A stretch of DNA of 64,000 nt from an uncultured Eubacteriales bacterium (GCA_900549225.1 URNP01000004.1:1-64000), one strand, 5' to 3'. Counted from the stretch's first letter, positions 38,801-53,800 are shown. Notes: a model not told the origin generated them from the letters alone. Program-made: numbers and translations.

Positions 38801-41800
38801 ATTGTTGCTTACGAGTTCTCTGTACTCTCTGTACTTTTCACCGAGGTGGTTGTTGCCCGCAATGTCGTTAAGGCGTTCGTAAACGAGCATATAGATGCCG
38901 TCAACGTCGGTGTACAAATCGCCTTTATATGCGGTTTGTCTTGACGTGAGAACTTCGCTCATAACGGGCGCTGCCTTCATATATCTGTCTTCAGGACCTG
39001 CAACCGTGCCGTCTTTGCTTGCATAAATAGCATATTCGCCGCCAACTTTGGCAGTTGCGGTATACCCGTCATCGGATTTCACAAGCGTATAGCCGCTTGC
39101 TTTCTTGTAGAGTTTGCCTTCGTAAGTATCTTTCTCGCTGTCGGCAAGTTCCTCATACTTATTATCTTTTTTCTTGTAGATTGTGCCTTCGTAAGTATCC
39201 TTCTCCGAATCGGAAAGCTCCTCATACGTTACACCCTTATAATAATATTCGTTGCCTACCTTGTCTTTGAAGAGTTTGACGTAGTCTTTTGCGTTGTAGT
39301 TCTTGCCGTAGTAGTTGCTGTAATCGGTGTTGCCGTTGTCGCGATAGAAGTTTGCATAGTAGAAGATAGCGTTCGAGCCTTGTTGCATGTTGAGGATATC
39401 TTCTTTTCTGCCGAACTCGATGGACGAGGACTCACCCGCCACGCCGTTCAGACCTTGAATGTTGAGTCCGAGATTGAGCACGGGGATATCGCCTCTCTCG
39501 TTGAAGAGGATTGCGCCGATCGTAATGTCGTACGGATTGAGATTTTGTTTAAGGTAAACCTTGAGGTTGGGCAACATACTCGTGATGCTCGCGCTGTCTG
39601 CAATAAGTTCGTTGAGCAGAACTTTTGCAAAGCCCGACGTGACGTTGAGCGCGATTGCATTGGTGAATATGTTGATGAACAAGCTTGCCGCATCGGGATC
39701 CTGCTTGTCGGGATTCTTGTCAGTGACCGAGTCGGACGCAACTGCCGCGTCGGCTGCGTTGTTTGAACCGATATTGGCAACGAGTCCCGTGAGCACGTCC
39801 TCAAGAGAGTACTCGCTCATATCCACGAAGAGTTTTGCGTCTTTGCCGAGCAACGCTTCTGCGTCAACGTACAGACCCGCTTTGCCCGTGTCTTGATCGT
39901 TGTCGTAGTAGATGCCGAGAATGTGCGGCTTTGTGCCGTCAAGGAGTTTGCCATCGTATTTGTTGGCGTCTCTGTCTTCGCTCGTGACATAGTTGCCGTC
40001 GGCCATCAAATCGTTCTGCTCGCCCCAAACGTCGATTGCAACGTCGAGATCGCGGATATCGATGCCGAAGGACGGGAGAATGTAGAGTTTGAAGCCGAGG
40101 TTCAAGCGGAGCGAGAAGTAGATGTTGAAGGTCATATCCTCTGCGATCTGGAACTTGCCCTTCATTGCGCCGAGGATGCTACCCAAAACGTCGCCGAGCG
40201 CTTCGTTCACGCCGCTGTACTTCTCGTCGAGTTCACCGTTGACCAAAACGAACAAGCCGTTGTTTTCGTTGAGTTTTGCCAAATCGTCCTTTTCGGTGAC
40301 TTTGACGTAGTCGCCTTGGAACTTCTTGTAGGCAATGCCTTTGTTCTTGATAAACTCAAACGTGGGCTCAACTTTTCTTATGCTCTTGTACACTTCTGCG
40401 TAATCCTTATACGGGAGGTAAATCTTTCCTGCTTGGAGGAACAGACTGCCTCTCAACGCGAGAGAAATGTAGTAGAGATTGTCGGAATCAACGTACTCTT
40501 TGTATGCGTAATCTGCATATTCGGTTTTTGAGAAATCGGGTTTTTCAACCGAACTGTTTTGTTGAACCTTGATGAAGTAATCGGAGTCTTCGACTTTGTC
40601 GTCTGCGGAAAGAAGGACTTTCTTTTCGGTGTTGTACACTTCTTTCTTGTAGATGAACACTCTTTGAATACGGACGTACGCACTCGTTGCGTCAACGTAG
40701 TATTCCTTTGCGCTGTCTTTTTCCATCTCGCCGATGAAGTCGGGCATAGAAGTCCAATCTGCCGCGGCTTTTTGATACTTGCCGTCGCCGTCCTTGACGA
40801 ACAAAGTGTCGGGATTGATTTCGATATACTTGTCTTTGTATTCGTAGAAGCGCGGGCCGTCTTTGTACTTGGTCGTGCTGAACTCGTCGTTCTCGTAATA
40901 ATCGAACTTCCAGTTGCCAATGCCGTCCGTCACTTTGTCAACGCTGGTGTAAATCACCTCTTCGGTGTTGATATAACGTGCGCCGTCTGCGATATTTTCA
41001 AAACTAAGTTTGTTTTTCGCTTCTTCGCCCGTGACGTATTGGAACTTCGTAACGTTGATTTTAGGTGCGTTGATTGCAACCGACAACTTGTGATTCCACA
41101 AATAGAGGTTGACCGAGAGGAATTCGTTGCGCGCTTGAAGCGGTTGGACGACACTGTATCGGAAGTTGACCGCTACGGGCTCTTCTGCCTTTTCGGACGC
41201 ATAGTAGTAGAGTTTCGGAACTCTGACCAAATAGTCGTTTTGAAGGTCCGCAACCTTTTCGCACTTGTTAAGTTGCGTTTGTGTCGCGTCTGCATAGAGA
41301 ACATAAACTCCTTCTGCAAGTTTGATGTAAACGTTGACTTTCTTTACGTCATAGTAACTTGCTCTGCCATTTTGGACTTGTTCGTCGTATGCTTTGCGCT
41401 CGGTTTCTGCCATTTCTGACTTCTGCACGAATGCGCCGTCTGCCGCCTTGTAGTAGATACCCTTGTTTTGTGCGCCTTCACCCGTGTACCCGGTGACGTC
41501 GTACAAATATTTGGACTTGGTGAGAGTCTTTTCAAGATTCTTGACAAGTTCTTTCTTTGCCGATTCGGTGGTCGCCTTGCCGTATTCTCTCTTGAATTCG
41601 TCCACGATATCTTGTGCGCTCGTGTACGAATATCTGGTGTTGTCGGTGTAAAGCGTGACATTGGGTTGATTGACGAACTTACTGTCGTCGAATTGGATCG
41701 CGTTCTCGCCCATTACGAGTGAGAGAATGCTGTTGATATAGTCTGCTTTTGCAAGAACTTTGATATATCTCGACGTGATTTGCAAGCCGTATGCAAACGT

Positions 41801-44800
41801 TCTGATATATCCGAGTATCTTGTCGTCTTTGACAAGCGGGAATGAAATCTTTTCTTTCTCGCCGTCATCGGGGGTATCGTCGCCCGTCGTATCGTCTGCC
41901 GTCGCCATTGCGTCGGTTGAATTGGGTTTGAACAAGCCGCTCACGAGTTTGCGGATTTCGTTTGCGTCGACACGCAGAGACGGAATGTTGAAATAACTCA
42001 AGTCAACGAACAAACCGCCGTTTTCGCGTTTATATCTGCCCTTTTCGTTCTTGTAGCAGTAACTTGAATCGTAGGAATATCTCGTGCCCGAGTATTCGCT
42101 CGATCTGATATAGTTGTACTTGCCGCTTTCGAGAGAGTAACTGCCGTTCTTCGTTTCGAAGTAATGGTCGTATCTCTCGCTCGGGTCAACGTAGTTCTCG
42201 TTGTTTTCGTCAAGTTCGCCCTTCGATTCATCAAGAAGCGTGAACGTGCCGCCCACCATGTAAATGCCGAGCATATCATGGTAATCGGAATCGTTTCCGC
42301 CCTTGGTTTGCAATCTGACGCTGAGGTTGACGTAACTTGCAATATCCGCAATGAGATTGACCAATTGTGTCTTGTCGATGTTTTCGATGACTTTCTTGAG
42401 CAAATCGATGACGGTGAACAAATCCATATCGCCGTCAAACTGATCGTCATCGCCTGCATACTTGACGAGTTCGGTACGCATGAAGTTGAGAAGCGCCGCA
42501 ACTTGAATGTCTGCATCGACCACGAGTTGCAACGAACGGTCGATATCGCCGCCCTTGTCCGATTGCGCCTTGATGACGAGGAGTTGATCGTCTGTAAGGC
42601 TCGGGAAGAAGGCTTGAAGCACTGCGCTCAAATCGATCTCGTTGTCTTTGCCACTCTTGAATTGCGCCGTAATGTCAATGGTTTCGCTGAGGGTGAATCT
42701 GTCAACGTCGTCCATATTGGTGTATTCTGCAAGTTCGTCGCCGCTGAGGACGTATGTGCGAGAATTGGTGAACGCAACGTCGAGATTCTTGATTGCAAGA
42801 CTGAGTTTGAGCGTGGTGTCGTACTTGCCGCCGTCGCTGACGTACGATTTGTTTGCAACTGCGCCTGCAACGTGCTTGTAAACGGCTTCGCCTTCGAGCA
42901 TCGAAAGTTTCGTCGTATCGTATACTTCACTGCCATCGCCTTTGCCGTTGTCAACGACTTTCAACAAGTAGAGTCGATTGGTGCTCTCATCGCAGTTGAC
43001 GATATATTTGTCATAACGATTGTCAGCAGCCTTAATTTCACTGCTGTCGTCGGGCTTGATTGCACGCACGAAGTTGCTGCCTGCGCTCTCTTTTACGTAA
43101 TTGCCCGTTCCCGTTTCAGATTTTCTGAAAACGTAGTACTTGCTCGTTCCGTTCTTAACCTTTTCGGCAAGGGTTGCTTCGGTGCTTTCGGTGTAGTCGG
43201 AATCTTTGTTGTATCTGTCGCCGTCAAGACCGAGCGCAACGTCAACGGAGAGGTTGATGCTGTCGGACGTGTCGAGTTCGACTTGCAAGCCGCCGTTGAT
43301 TTCTTGATAGAACAAGTCTTTGATGTCGAATCCGAGCAATTCTTCGGGGATATACTCGAGAATGGTGTCAAAGAGTTTGTCGCCGAGTTTCAACGTGAGC
43401 AAGTCTTTGTTGATGAGCATCGAAAAAGCAAGTTCTTTGTCGCTGAGGCTGATGTCGCTTCCGTTTGCGTCTGCGGCAACGGACGCCTCGTCGGTGGACG
43501 CGTCTTTTGCTCTGTTGCCTGCAACGAAGAGTTCTTCGTCGTCAAAGTCAATGATGTAATCTTTGAGGATTTCGGCAATATTCAAACCGCCGATTGCGAC
43601 CTTTTGAATATTGAACGCTTCCTCGAGATTGAGGTAAATGGTGTTGTTGACGTAGTACGCGCCGAGCCACAAACTCTCGTAACCCGTTTCGGTGACGTTG
43701 ATGAGTTCGATCTTGAGTTCGGACTTGGTGAGGTCGTAAATGTCGACCATAAGCGATACGTCAAGTCTGAAGTGCGCGGAAGAATATCCCTTCGTCGTCG
43801 AAGGCATTTCGACAACGACGCCCGTGAGGTCGCCCACGATCTTGCTCAAAATCTTGCCGAAATCGAGCGTGCCTTCGGTGATACCCAGTTCGAGTTCCAC
43901 GGAGAAGCCCACCGTGATGATGGTGTCGTAGAACATGTTGGTCGGGATATCGTCATAGGCTTCTTTGTCTGCTTCGGTGAGTTCGTCGGTGTACTCGATA
44001 TCCTTGCCGTCGACAATTCTCGAATGCGCTTTTCCGTCGCGGATATATGCGGGGAGCAAGTTGTTGCCCGCGCCTACGCCGAGTTCGATGCCGCCGAGTT
44101 TGAGTCCCATATTGACGCAACCGATTGCAACGTCAAGTCCGAGATAGAAGTCGCTTATCGAAGAGTAAAGATTGACCGTGCGATACCAATCGCCGTTCAC
44201 GTCCTTAACGTAACCGAACAAACGAGATCTCAACTCTTCGATATCTCTTTCTTCGCCGTTATAGCGGACGTAGGTGTCGCCTGCGATATAGGTATCCGTG
44301 ACGCTTTCCGTGCCGTTTGCGTCCTTTCTGTACATTCTGTAACTGCGCAAACTGATAGGACCGTCGATTCCTGCGACTTTTGCGTAGTAGTTGGCGTTGG
44401 AGTGGATATATTTTCCTTCAACGACTTTGGTTATAACCGTGTAAGTGCCGTTGAGATAGACGCCGAACGTCTTGCCTTCGGGAAGTTTGCCGTCCGCGTA
44501 TCTCGTCTTGAGCGCGCCCTCAGTCGGTTTTACCGTTCCGCTTTCTCCGTCAACGGTGACCTCGCAAACGTCTGTGGTTGCCGCCTGGTAATATTTGCCG
44601 CCTGCGACGTAATATGCGTCGGTTTTAACGACTTGACTGAGGTCTTCTGTGCCGTAATATTTGTATCTGTGTTGTTTGTACTCGTCGTCAGTCGTAAACT
44701 TTTTGTACAAGTCTTGGTCATCGAGATTATCGGAGTTTTGGAGGTCTGCAAGGCTCTTGTAAACGGGTTGACCGATATCCACGCCGAGAGAAACGTTGAA

Positions 44801-47800
44801 CACGTCAAACACTTCCTCGAGAGAACCGAGGTCGGGCATGAACGTTGCAAGCACGAATGCAATCAACGCTTTGGTGATTTGGATTTGGAATTGAGCGTCG
44901 CTGTACGCAAGCAAAACTACTGCGTCGCGAGTTGCGCTGCGGAGATCTTGCTCGTCGCTTGCAGTTTGAGCACCGTTATTCTCTTTGTCGCCGCCTTTCG
45001 AGCCGAACTTGTCAATAACTTTCTTTGCAAAGTCAACGAAGTTTTCAATCTTGGAGTAGTTCTCTGCCGTACCGACCACACCGGTGAGGTCGAGATAGAA
45101 CGTACCGCCGCTCAGATACATACCGCCGAGCACCTTGTCGTTGCCGTCCTTCGTTCCTTTTGCCGTGTCGTATTTTGCAAAGTAGCCTTCACTGTCGACT
45201 TCGACGAATTGAATTGCGAGTTCGACCTTGCTCAAATCGCTGTTGCCGATAAAGTCGCCAAACGAGCCGCCCGAAGCAAGTCCTTGCAAATCGAGAGCCG
45301 CAAGATCTATGTTTGCGGATATTCTCAAACCGATGCCTGCGTTGAATGCGGACAAGGTTTGCAAGTTGATGATCATATCGCGGAACGCATTGGGAAGCAA
45401 GCCGCCTGCGTTGACGACTTCCGCACTTGCGGAATTGAAGTAAATCAAACCGCTTACGCTCAACGAAATGTTTTGATCCTGATAGGTTTCCTGACCGCAC
45501 TTCTTGTAGAGTTTCGCCTCTTTTGCAAGTGCGTTGCGAGTGGTGACGTTGCCGTCCGCATCCGTTTCGGTGACGGTCATCGCTTCGAGCACTCTCTTGT
45601 AGAAGACGGTGCTTTGCGGAGCGTTTGCGTCGTTGCGGTTGACGTAGATATCATTTTGAGCGTCGTAAACGTACACTGCGTCGTCATCTTCGGATTGAAC
45701 GTAATTGACGTAGTATGCGTATTGTTTGCCGTCCTCTGCACTCGTCTGAACGGTTGCGTAGGAGCGTGCGTACATAGTGACGCCGGTGAGGTCTTCTTTG
45801 CTGTAGCGTTTCGTGCCTTCTTCGAGCACTTCGCCTTCGCCGATGAGTCTGTACTCGCCCGTCGCTTCGTCAAAGACGAATGCGCCGTTTGCGTCAACGT
45901 TGAAGTTGGGCTTGCGATACATACCCGTCTTGAGCAGGTATTCGCCGCCTTCGCTTTCGTTGAACGCGTAGTAAATGCCGTTGTCGACGAGTTCGGTTTC
46001 TCTCTGATAATTCTCGCCTCTGAATCCTCCGATGAGAGCAAGAATGTTGGCTATATAGTCGTCCAAAGAGATGAATTCGAGTCTTTCGTCGTTGTCGAGA
46101 AGGGTCTGATAATCGTTGACGCTTTCAAGACCGACTTTTGCATCTACGCCGAGTTTTAAGTCAAACGTGAACGGTCTTGTGTTGCCGTCTTCGTCTTTGA
46201 TCGGGTCTTTCTTGTTGGCAAGAGCAAGTTTGAGTTGCAACGCAAGCGCATTGTCGAGATAGCCCTTGAACAATTCGGCGGTTTGCGGATAGAGGAAGAT
46301 TCCGCTTTGCGCTTCGTCAATGACGGCATTCTCGGAGTTCACTTCTTGCTTGAACAGCATCGATAACAAGTCGTTGATGAAGTTTGCGCGCAAGAATACG
46401 CCGAGAGATTCTATCTTGTTGATATTGCTGTCTGCTTTCCACGGCGCTGCGCTGAGCACGAGCTTGGAAACGATCGTATTCAACAGTTGCGCAACGTCAA
46501 GACCCTTGTCTTGCGTGTCGCCCGTTGTTGTATCGTCCGCAGTAGACGCGTCAGAACTGCTAGCGAGGTCGACACCGAGTCTGCCGAGCAATTCGAAGAG
46601 TCCGACTTGTACACGCGGACCGCCGATGCCGGCCAGATCAACGTATACGTCACCGTTGAGCAAATAAATGTTGAGATAAGCGTTGCTCTGTTCGTGCTCG
46701 TAATCGAAGTCTATGCCGATGCTTGCTTCGAGGCCTTTGAGAATTGTGTTGACGTCAAGATTTCCGAAATCGATCTTGGTAATGTCCTCCATGCCCATCG
46801 CTTGCAAGTTGAGTCTTGCTTTGACGTCGAGTTTGAAGCCGTCGTCCATCTTGTCGGAGAGCATAAGGTTGAGTCCCAAACGCTTGAGCAAATCGCCGAC
46901 GCTGAACTTGTCCTTGATGATTTCCGCTTTGAATTCTTCGTTGTCGGTGTTGATGCGGATTTGCGGAAGCATCGTATTGAGAATGCTCTGCAAGCCGTCC
47001 ATTCCGAGAACGAGATTGAGCAATTCGTCGAATGCGAAACCGTCACGGATATAACTTCCGTTGTCGTCTTGCACGAATCTGCCGTCGTAGTTGAGAGAAT
47101 ATCTGTCTTGCGGAGAGAAGGATTCGAGAGCCTTCTTGTCCGTGACGAGAACGTACGTCGCGCTTGCATAGTAGTCTACGATAAGACTGAGGTCAAGAGC
47201 GATAATATGCGCTTCTTGAAGTCCTTTATAGTAACTTCTGTATGCGCCGTCGTCCGCTTTGACGTATTTTCCCGTGGCGTCAAGTCTGTATCTGTCGCCC
47301 TTGTAGGTGTCTTTTTCGGTTTCTGTAAGTTCGACGAACTTGTCGATACCTTTGCGAGCCTTGTTCTTTATCGTGCCGTATGCGCCGTCTTCGTTTTTGC
47401 CGGTTGCGACGTCGATATTGCCGATATTCACGCCGAGTGCGATGAGTTTGCTGTCAACGTTGATATCGAGAGAAATTGACGGATCGAGTTGCAAATCAAC
47501 GCCGACTTGAATGTCAAGGTCGAGTTTTTCGAGATTTTCGTCAACCTTTAGATCACTTTCGCCTTTTGAAGTGAGTGCGGCAATGAGGCCTACGAGCACG
47601 TTTTGCATAACGAGTGCACTGAGTTTGCCGTCCGCAATGTTGAGAACGACTTGCATTTGCTCCTCTGCCGAGAGCGTGCTCTCATCGGATGCCGTAGAAG
47701 CCTCCGAATTGTTGATTTGCGACTTGATATCGCCGAGAAGTTTGACGATTGCGTCGCAAACGACTTCGCTGATATTGGTTTTCTCGAGATAGAAGGGTTC

Positions 47801-50800
47801 GCGTCCGAGGTCGCCTAAGTCGAAATAGACATTTTGGCCTTCGATGTAAACCGCTATTATATTTTTAATTACAGTATCATTGTCATTTAATGAAATCTCA
47901 AGAACAATATTGGTGTCGTTGGGCTCGTTGAGCGCAAGGTTTGCGCCGAGGCTGATACGGACGTCGTATTCGATATCGTCGTACATATCAAGTCCGAGTT
48001 CGATTCCGAGATCTTTAATGAACAAATCGAGATAGTTTTCAATGCGGATTTGCTCTTTTTGGCCTTTGATCTTGAGATCGAGTCCGAGATCGAGGTTGAG
48101 CGACAACGTGTCGAGGTTTTCGACCGTCGTGTAAATAGTCGAGTCGAAATCTTCGGGAAGAACTCCGCCCTCTTTGCCGAGAGCAAGGTTGATTTCGCTT
48201 ATTTCAAGACCGATATAAACGGGAGAAATCTCTGCGTTGAGTCGGATATTGTAATCGTTCTTCCACGCCAAAGCAAGATAACTTCTGTCCGAATTGAGTT
48301 TGATGAATTTCTCGGGGTCGACTTGCTTGCCTGCAAGCATTTGAACGAGCGTGACGATTAAACCTTCCGCAAAGTTGATTTGCAAACCATCGGAGCCTAC
48401 GCCGATATAACCGATGATGCCGCCGAGCACAGAACCGAGGATGCCCATAATGTCGATTCCGCCACTCTCTTCGTCTGCCATCGTGGTTGCTCCTGCTTCG
48501 GAAGAGTTGCCGCCGCCGATCAAACCGCCGAGCAATGCGCCGAGGTCAATGTTTGAAAGCGCGACGTGGAAGTCGTTGCTCAAATCGAGATAAACCGTGC
48601 TTACCGCATTGCCTTGAGCGTTTTCGCCCGTGCTTTGCAAGCGGAGAGCAAGGATAACGTGTTCGATCTTGTCCTGATTGGTCATTGCGTCGATATCGAC
48701 AATGCTTCTGTTGTAAATTTCGATTGCGATATCGCTGTGGGACGCTATATACGCAATATCGAGCAAACTTGCCTTGGTGAAGACTCTGTCGTTTGCAAAT
48801 TGATTTGCGTTTTCGTCCGTGATATTGACTTTGACGTATGCGTCGTCAACGAGAACGTAGCCCTCTCCTCTGTATGCGAGGTCGGTGACTTCGTTCAAAG
48901 CGATTCCGCCGGTGACGTATTGTTTGAGATAAACGTCGCCCGCATACTTCTTGTCGCTCGTCAAATCACGCTCTTCGTCGGTAAGGAGAGTGTATTTCGT
49001 GCCGTCGAGTTTGTAAACTTCGACGAATCTTGCAAGATTTGCAAGTTCGGAGTTTGCATACTTCTTGAACACCGCGTTTTGCGTGAGATCGACGGGAACG
49101 TCGGGATTGAGGTTCGCGTTGAGTGCGATACGGAATCCGATTTCCGCACCCGCCTCGACGGGAACGCTGTAGGTGAGAAGAAGTTGTCTGATGAAGGAAT
49201 TGAGTTGAGGATTGCTCTCGTCAAGGAAGGACGCTATCCATTCGCCGACCGTCCAGGACGTGTTGCCTTGGTGTGCGCCGACACTGAACGTGCCCTTGAT
49301 CTCTGCATAAATACTGGGGATCGTGATATCGCCGTAGTCGTTGAAGAGCGGAATGCTTTCATACACGTCTTCGTCTTCACTTGTGATGTATTGAGCCATC
49401 GTCTGCGCCGCTTCGCCGTCACGCACGATCTTGATAGGCTCAATTGCACTGCCGCCGATGGTAAGTTCGAGCGGATTGAGCGTTGCTCCGTCTGCACTCT
49501 TGACCGTCGTGCCGATATAGATTTCCGCACCTGCGAGCTTTTGACCTTCGTCGGTATTGATATCAACGCCGACTCTTACGGGTTTGTTGTCGAATTTGTC
49601 TTTGACGTTTGCCCAAGCAATTTGCGCCCAAGCCGTGATATCGCTTGCGTCGATGCCGATGATCTGATACACGATATCCGTCAAGCCTTTTGCAATCTGC
49701 AACTTGACGTTGTCGGAAGAAAGCGTTGCGATGATGTCAAGCGCAAGCGCTCTTCTAGCATCGGTATCGTCCACGCCCGTTGCCGACGCAATCAACGCCT
49801 CTGCCGTTGCCGTGCCGTTGACGGAAACGGTGGTGTCTTTGACGAGCAACGAGAGAATGACCTCGTAGAGATCGATTTCGGTTTGAATCTTGCCGAGTCC
49901 GAAGTTGCTTGCGTCAAGATAGAGTACGCCGGAGGTATAGTAAATTCCGAGCAAGACTTTGCGGTCTTGTCCGAATTTCTTGCCCGTGAGTTCGACGAGC
50001 AACTCGCTGTGATTGTTTTTGGTGTTGATTTGCGTCTCTTTGAAGAGCAAATACTTCAAAATCGGAGAAAGATCGAGTTGTCCCGCAACACGCAACTCGT
50101 AATTGATGTCCATTTCGGAGTCGAATGCGAGAGTCGCTTTGGTTATATTCTCTTCTTTAAAGTTTCCGTTTGAATCTTTATAATAGAGCACGCCCGTATA
50201 CGTTGAAGGAACGGGTGTCTTTTCGATTTCGATATATTCACCGTTTTCGTTAAGCCAATATTTGCCTTCTCCGAACACGAGTTCTCTCGAACCTTGGTCT
50301 GCGGTGAATTCGATGCCGAGCGTAAGATCGAGTCCTACGAACGGATATTCCAAAATCTCGGTGAAACTATCCTTTTGAAGTTTGTCGTTTTCAAGATAAT
50401 CGGTCGTTTTGTCGTTCAAACCTGCGGACAAACCGTTGAGCGACAAATCAAGGCTGACGTTGTTGCCCAAAGAAAGGAAGATGCCGAGTTGGAAATCTGG
50501 CAAATAGAGACCGTCGTTGAGCGCAATGCGAATTCCGCCGTCAAAATCGGTGCTTGCAAAACCGATCTTAACGTTGTTTTGCACTTCGCGATAGTCGTTG
50601 TAGAAGTCGTTGTGATAGTACTCTTTTCCGCCGAACGCTTTGTACGGGGTGAGAGTTGCGGTCTTTACGTATTTGCCGGTTGCGATATTGAACCAATATT
50701 CGCCGTTGGCAGCCGCATTGTACTCGCCGCTGCTGCTGTCGTAAGAATAATACTTACCGCTCTTTTCGTAATTCTCAGATGCGGCTTGCGTGCTCTTTGC

Positions 50801-53800
50801 AACGTATTGATTGGTTGCGATATCGAACCAATACTCGCCGTTGTCGGCCGCTTCAACCAAATAATACTTGCCGCTCAACGCATAGTTGGCGGGTGCGGCT
50901 TGCGTGTTCTTTGCGACGTATTGTTTCGTTGCAACATCATACCAATGCGTGCCGTTTTCTTCGGTGGCTTCGGTATAAGTGTTGTCTGACTCATTAAACG
51001 TGTAGAATTTGCCGCTCAATGCATAGTTGGCAGGTGCACTTTGTGCGCTCTTTGCTATATACTTGCCCGTTGCGACGTCAAACCAGTGCGTACCGTTTGC
51101 CGCAGTGGAGAACGTGTAGAATTTGCCTGATTTCAGATAGAATTCATCGGTATTTCTGCTCGTATCGGCAAAGGAAACGTACTCGCCGTTCAAGTCGAGC
51201 CAATAGGTTTGGTCATAACTGAGACCGAGGATGTTGAGAACTTTGTCGAAAAGTCCCGCTGCAAGCACGACCTCGAAAGCGTGGTTGCCGAGCTTGAAGC
51301 CGTCGATTATGCCTGCCACGAAGCCGAGAATCGAATTGACGTTAAGGCCGTCCTTGGGAGTCGTTTCGTCTGCAACTGCCGCTTCTTGAGCGTCGTTTTG
51401 AGAACCGTCGCCGTCAAGTCCGAGCATACCGATCAGTTCTTTGACGTCGATTTTGATTTCTTTGACGTTGATGCAGAGCAAATCTGCCTTCAAATATGCC
51501 CAACCGTCTTGCAAGTAGATTGCCAAAAGCGGATTGTTGCCTTCGACGTCCGATCTTCTTGTGATTGCAATCTTCGCAGAAGATTTGAGGAGTATGTCGA
51601 GAATCGCGCTCGTGTCAAGACCGCCCGTAAGGTCGAGGTCTGCGTTGACGTCGAGTTTAAGTCCGCCCTCGATATTGTCAAGTTCGAGCAATACGTTGAC
51701 GAGAACGCCCTTGAACAAGTTGCCGAGTTCCTGATCGGGAAGATCGATGGAAATTTCAGCAAGTTTGCCTTTGAGCGTGTCGATATCGATCGAAAGTCCC
51801 GTCGAGAGATTGACGTGGAGCAAATCCGTGTTGAGTGCGCCGTTCTTGAGAATGGGCAGATATGCGCCGGGATTGTCCGCAAGGTCTTGTTCAAGGTCGG
51901 TGAAATTCTTTTCAAATTGACCTTGATTGGTGATTTTACCGAAGGTAACGTCGATGCTGAGTCCAAGTCCGATCAACGGATCGAGCGTGAAGTCGGTGTG
52001 CGTTTCGTTGTATTCGCGGATACCGAGCGTTGCGTCCAACTTGATTGATTTCTCTTGTTGTGCGCCCTTGTTCGTATAGGTGAGACTTGCTTCGGAAATG
52101 GGGATATCTGCGCCGATATTATTGCCTGTGAACACCATTCCGAATATCGTTTCGAGCAAATCTCTAGTGAGATCGAATTGGATACCGTTGATATTGAATA
52201 TGTTTTCGTCCATATCAACATTGATATGGTCGAGTATCGTGCTTACGAGTGCCAACACGTCAACGCTTCCGTCGCCGTCGGCAGATTCAAACGCACCGTG
52301 TTGAACGATAAGTTCGCCGTTGTCGACGAGCGCTTGTTGGATAGCTTGCGCTTTCATGCCGTCGGCAAAGTAATCGCGCGCCGCTTGAGAAGTCGCGTCG
52401 CCCTTGAGTCCGTCGATAGCGCCCTTGATCTTGTCGAAAAGTTGACCGATGAGATCGTCGAGCAATTGATTGACGTTGATATCGTCAATCTTGAACTTCG
52501 TTCCGTTAGAGCCGAGCAAACCGCTTGCGTCGATATAAATGCCGTTCAGACTGCCCTTGTAAAGCGCACTGAGGCGTTCTCTGTTGTCTCTGCCGAGAAC
52601 TCTGACCGCAAGTTTGGTATCTTCGGGGTTTCTTGTGTTGATTTCACCTTGGAGAGTGATTGTGAGTTGAACCGTTCCGCTTGCAAAGTCGATTTCTTTT
52701 GCAAACAACGGCTGAAGCGCCGCAAGCAATTCGGCGTCGAGATTTTGTTTGAGGAGATTTGAAATGAGAGTGCCGAAAGAATCCACCACGTTGTCGATGG
52801 ACACTTTCTTTTGTGCAAAGTCGAGTGAGAGAGTTATTGCGCCGTCAAGCGTAAGGAAAGAGTATTGTTGCGCAGTTTCAATTGCTTCGAGCAAAGTCTT
52901 GCCGTCGGATCCGGTACGATTTGCAAGAATATCCTTGACGTCGAGATCGGGAGTGCCTGCGAATTCGGCTTTCGCATAGCCCAAATCGATACCGAATTCG
53001 GATTGGAACGTGCCGTACTTTTCTTGGATGTCGGGAATTCCGCTCGAATTGAGGTTTACGTCAATGCTGAAATTGGTTTCTTTGAGCGATCCGTTGTAAA
53101 TGTCTGCTTCCAGATAAAGCGCAACGCCCGCCAAAGCACCGATTTTGCCCAGATCGAGTCCGAGCACGTCTTTGACGAGTCCGATAATGTTTTCGGGGAT
53201 AAGACCTTGAACGAACGGAATGAGCGTCACGATAAGTCCGAGATCGCAAGGTATACGCAAAACCTGACGGCCGTTGCCGTAGTCCACGAGCGTGCTCTTG
53301 CTTGATCCGAACAGTATGTTGACGAGCAATTCTTCAACCGTCAAATGGGCTATGTCGATTTTGATCAGACTGTTGACGAGTCCGCCGATATCGTAACCCA
53401 TAATGGTGTCGTAAAGGATTGAGGAAAGATCGAGTTGTTCGAGAGCGTCGGAAAATCTAGCCACGAAAGTGCTCATGTTGATGGTGTCCGTGTATACGAC
53501 GTGGACGCCGTCGCCTTTCTTGATTCCGCGCATATCGGCAACGAGTTTGCCGTTATAGTAGTATGCACCGAAGAGCATCGTGCCTTTTCCGTCTTTCGCC
53601 ATATCCGTGATGGTCTGACGATCGAGAGTACGACCTGCGATTTGGTCTTTTCCCAACTTCCAGAACTCAACGAGGATTTGACTGTTGTCGTCGTTCACTC
53701 TGTCAATCTTGCCTGCAAAGCGAGCAACGATAAGCGATTCGTAGGAATCCTTGGCAAATCCGAGCACGAAAGCCGTGTCGACGTTTATGTACTGCTTGTC

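Larger units (their letters stand above)
34615..51400 (-). repeat. Twelve to thirteen acidic Ala/Thr linkers marking protein modules
   Basis: Ala/Thr/Ser/Asp-rich linkers recur within the giant gene near 51370, 49800, 48485, 47685, 46535, 44960, 43480, 41895, 39730, 37920, 36645, 35505 and 34635, that is every 0.8-2.2 kb. Most follow a segment of the type GIYxxxGxxYLDLxxxG and precede a Leu/Ile-rich helix pair. The DNA is too diverged for the copies to be recent. Confidence 0.7.

Noticed and set aside
42164..46159. A plus-strand open frame of 1,331 codons opposite the giant gene
   Set aside because: It lies wholly antisense to a strongly supported gene, has no ribosome site, and its composition (Val/Glu/Phe/Cys-rich) is what codon bias on the other strand produces. 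The same holds for the many other long antisense frames.
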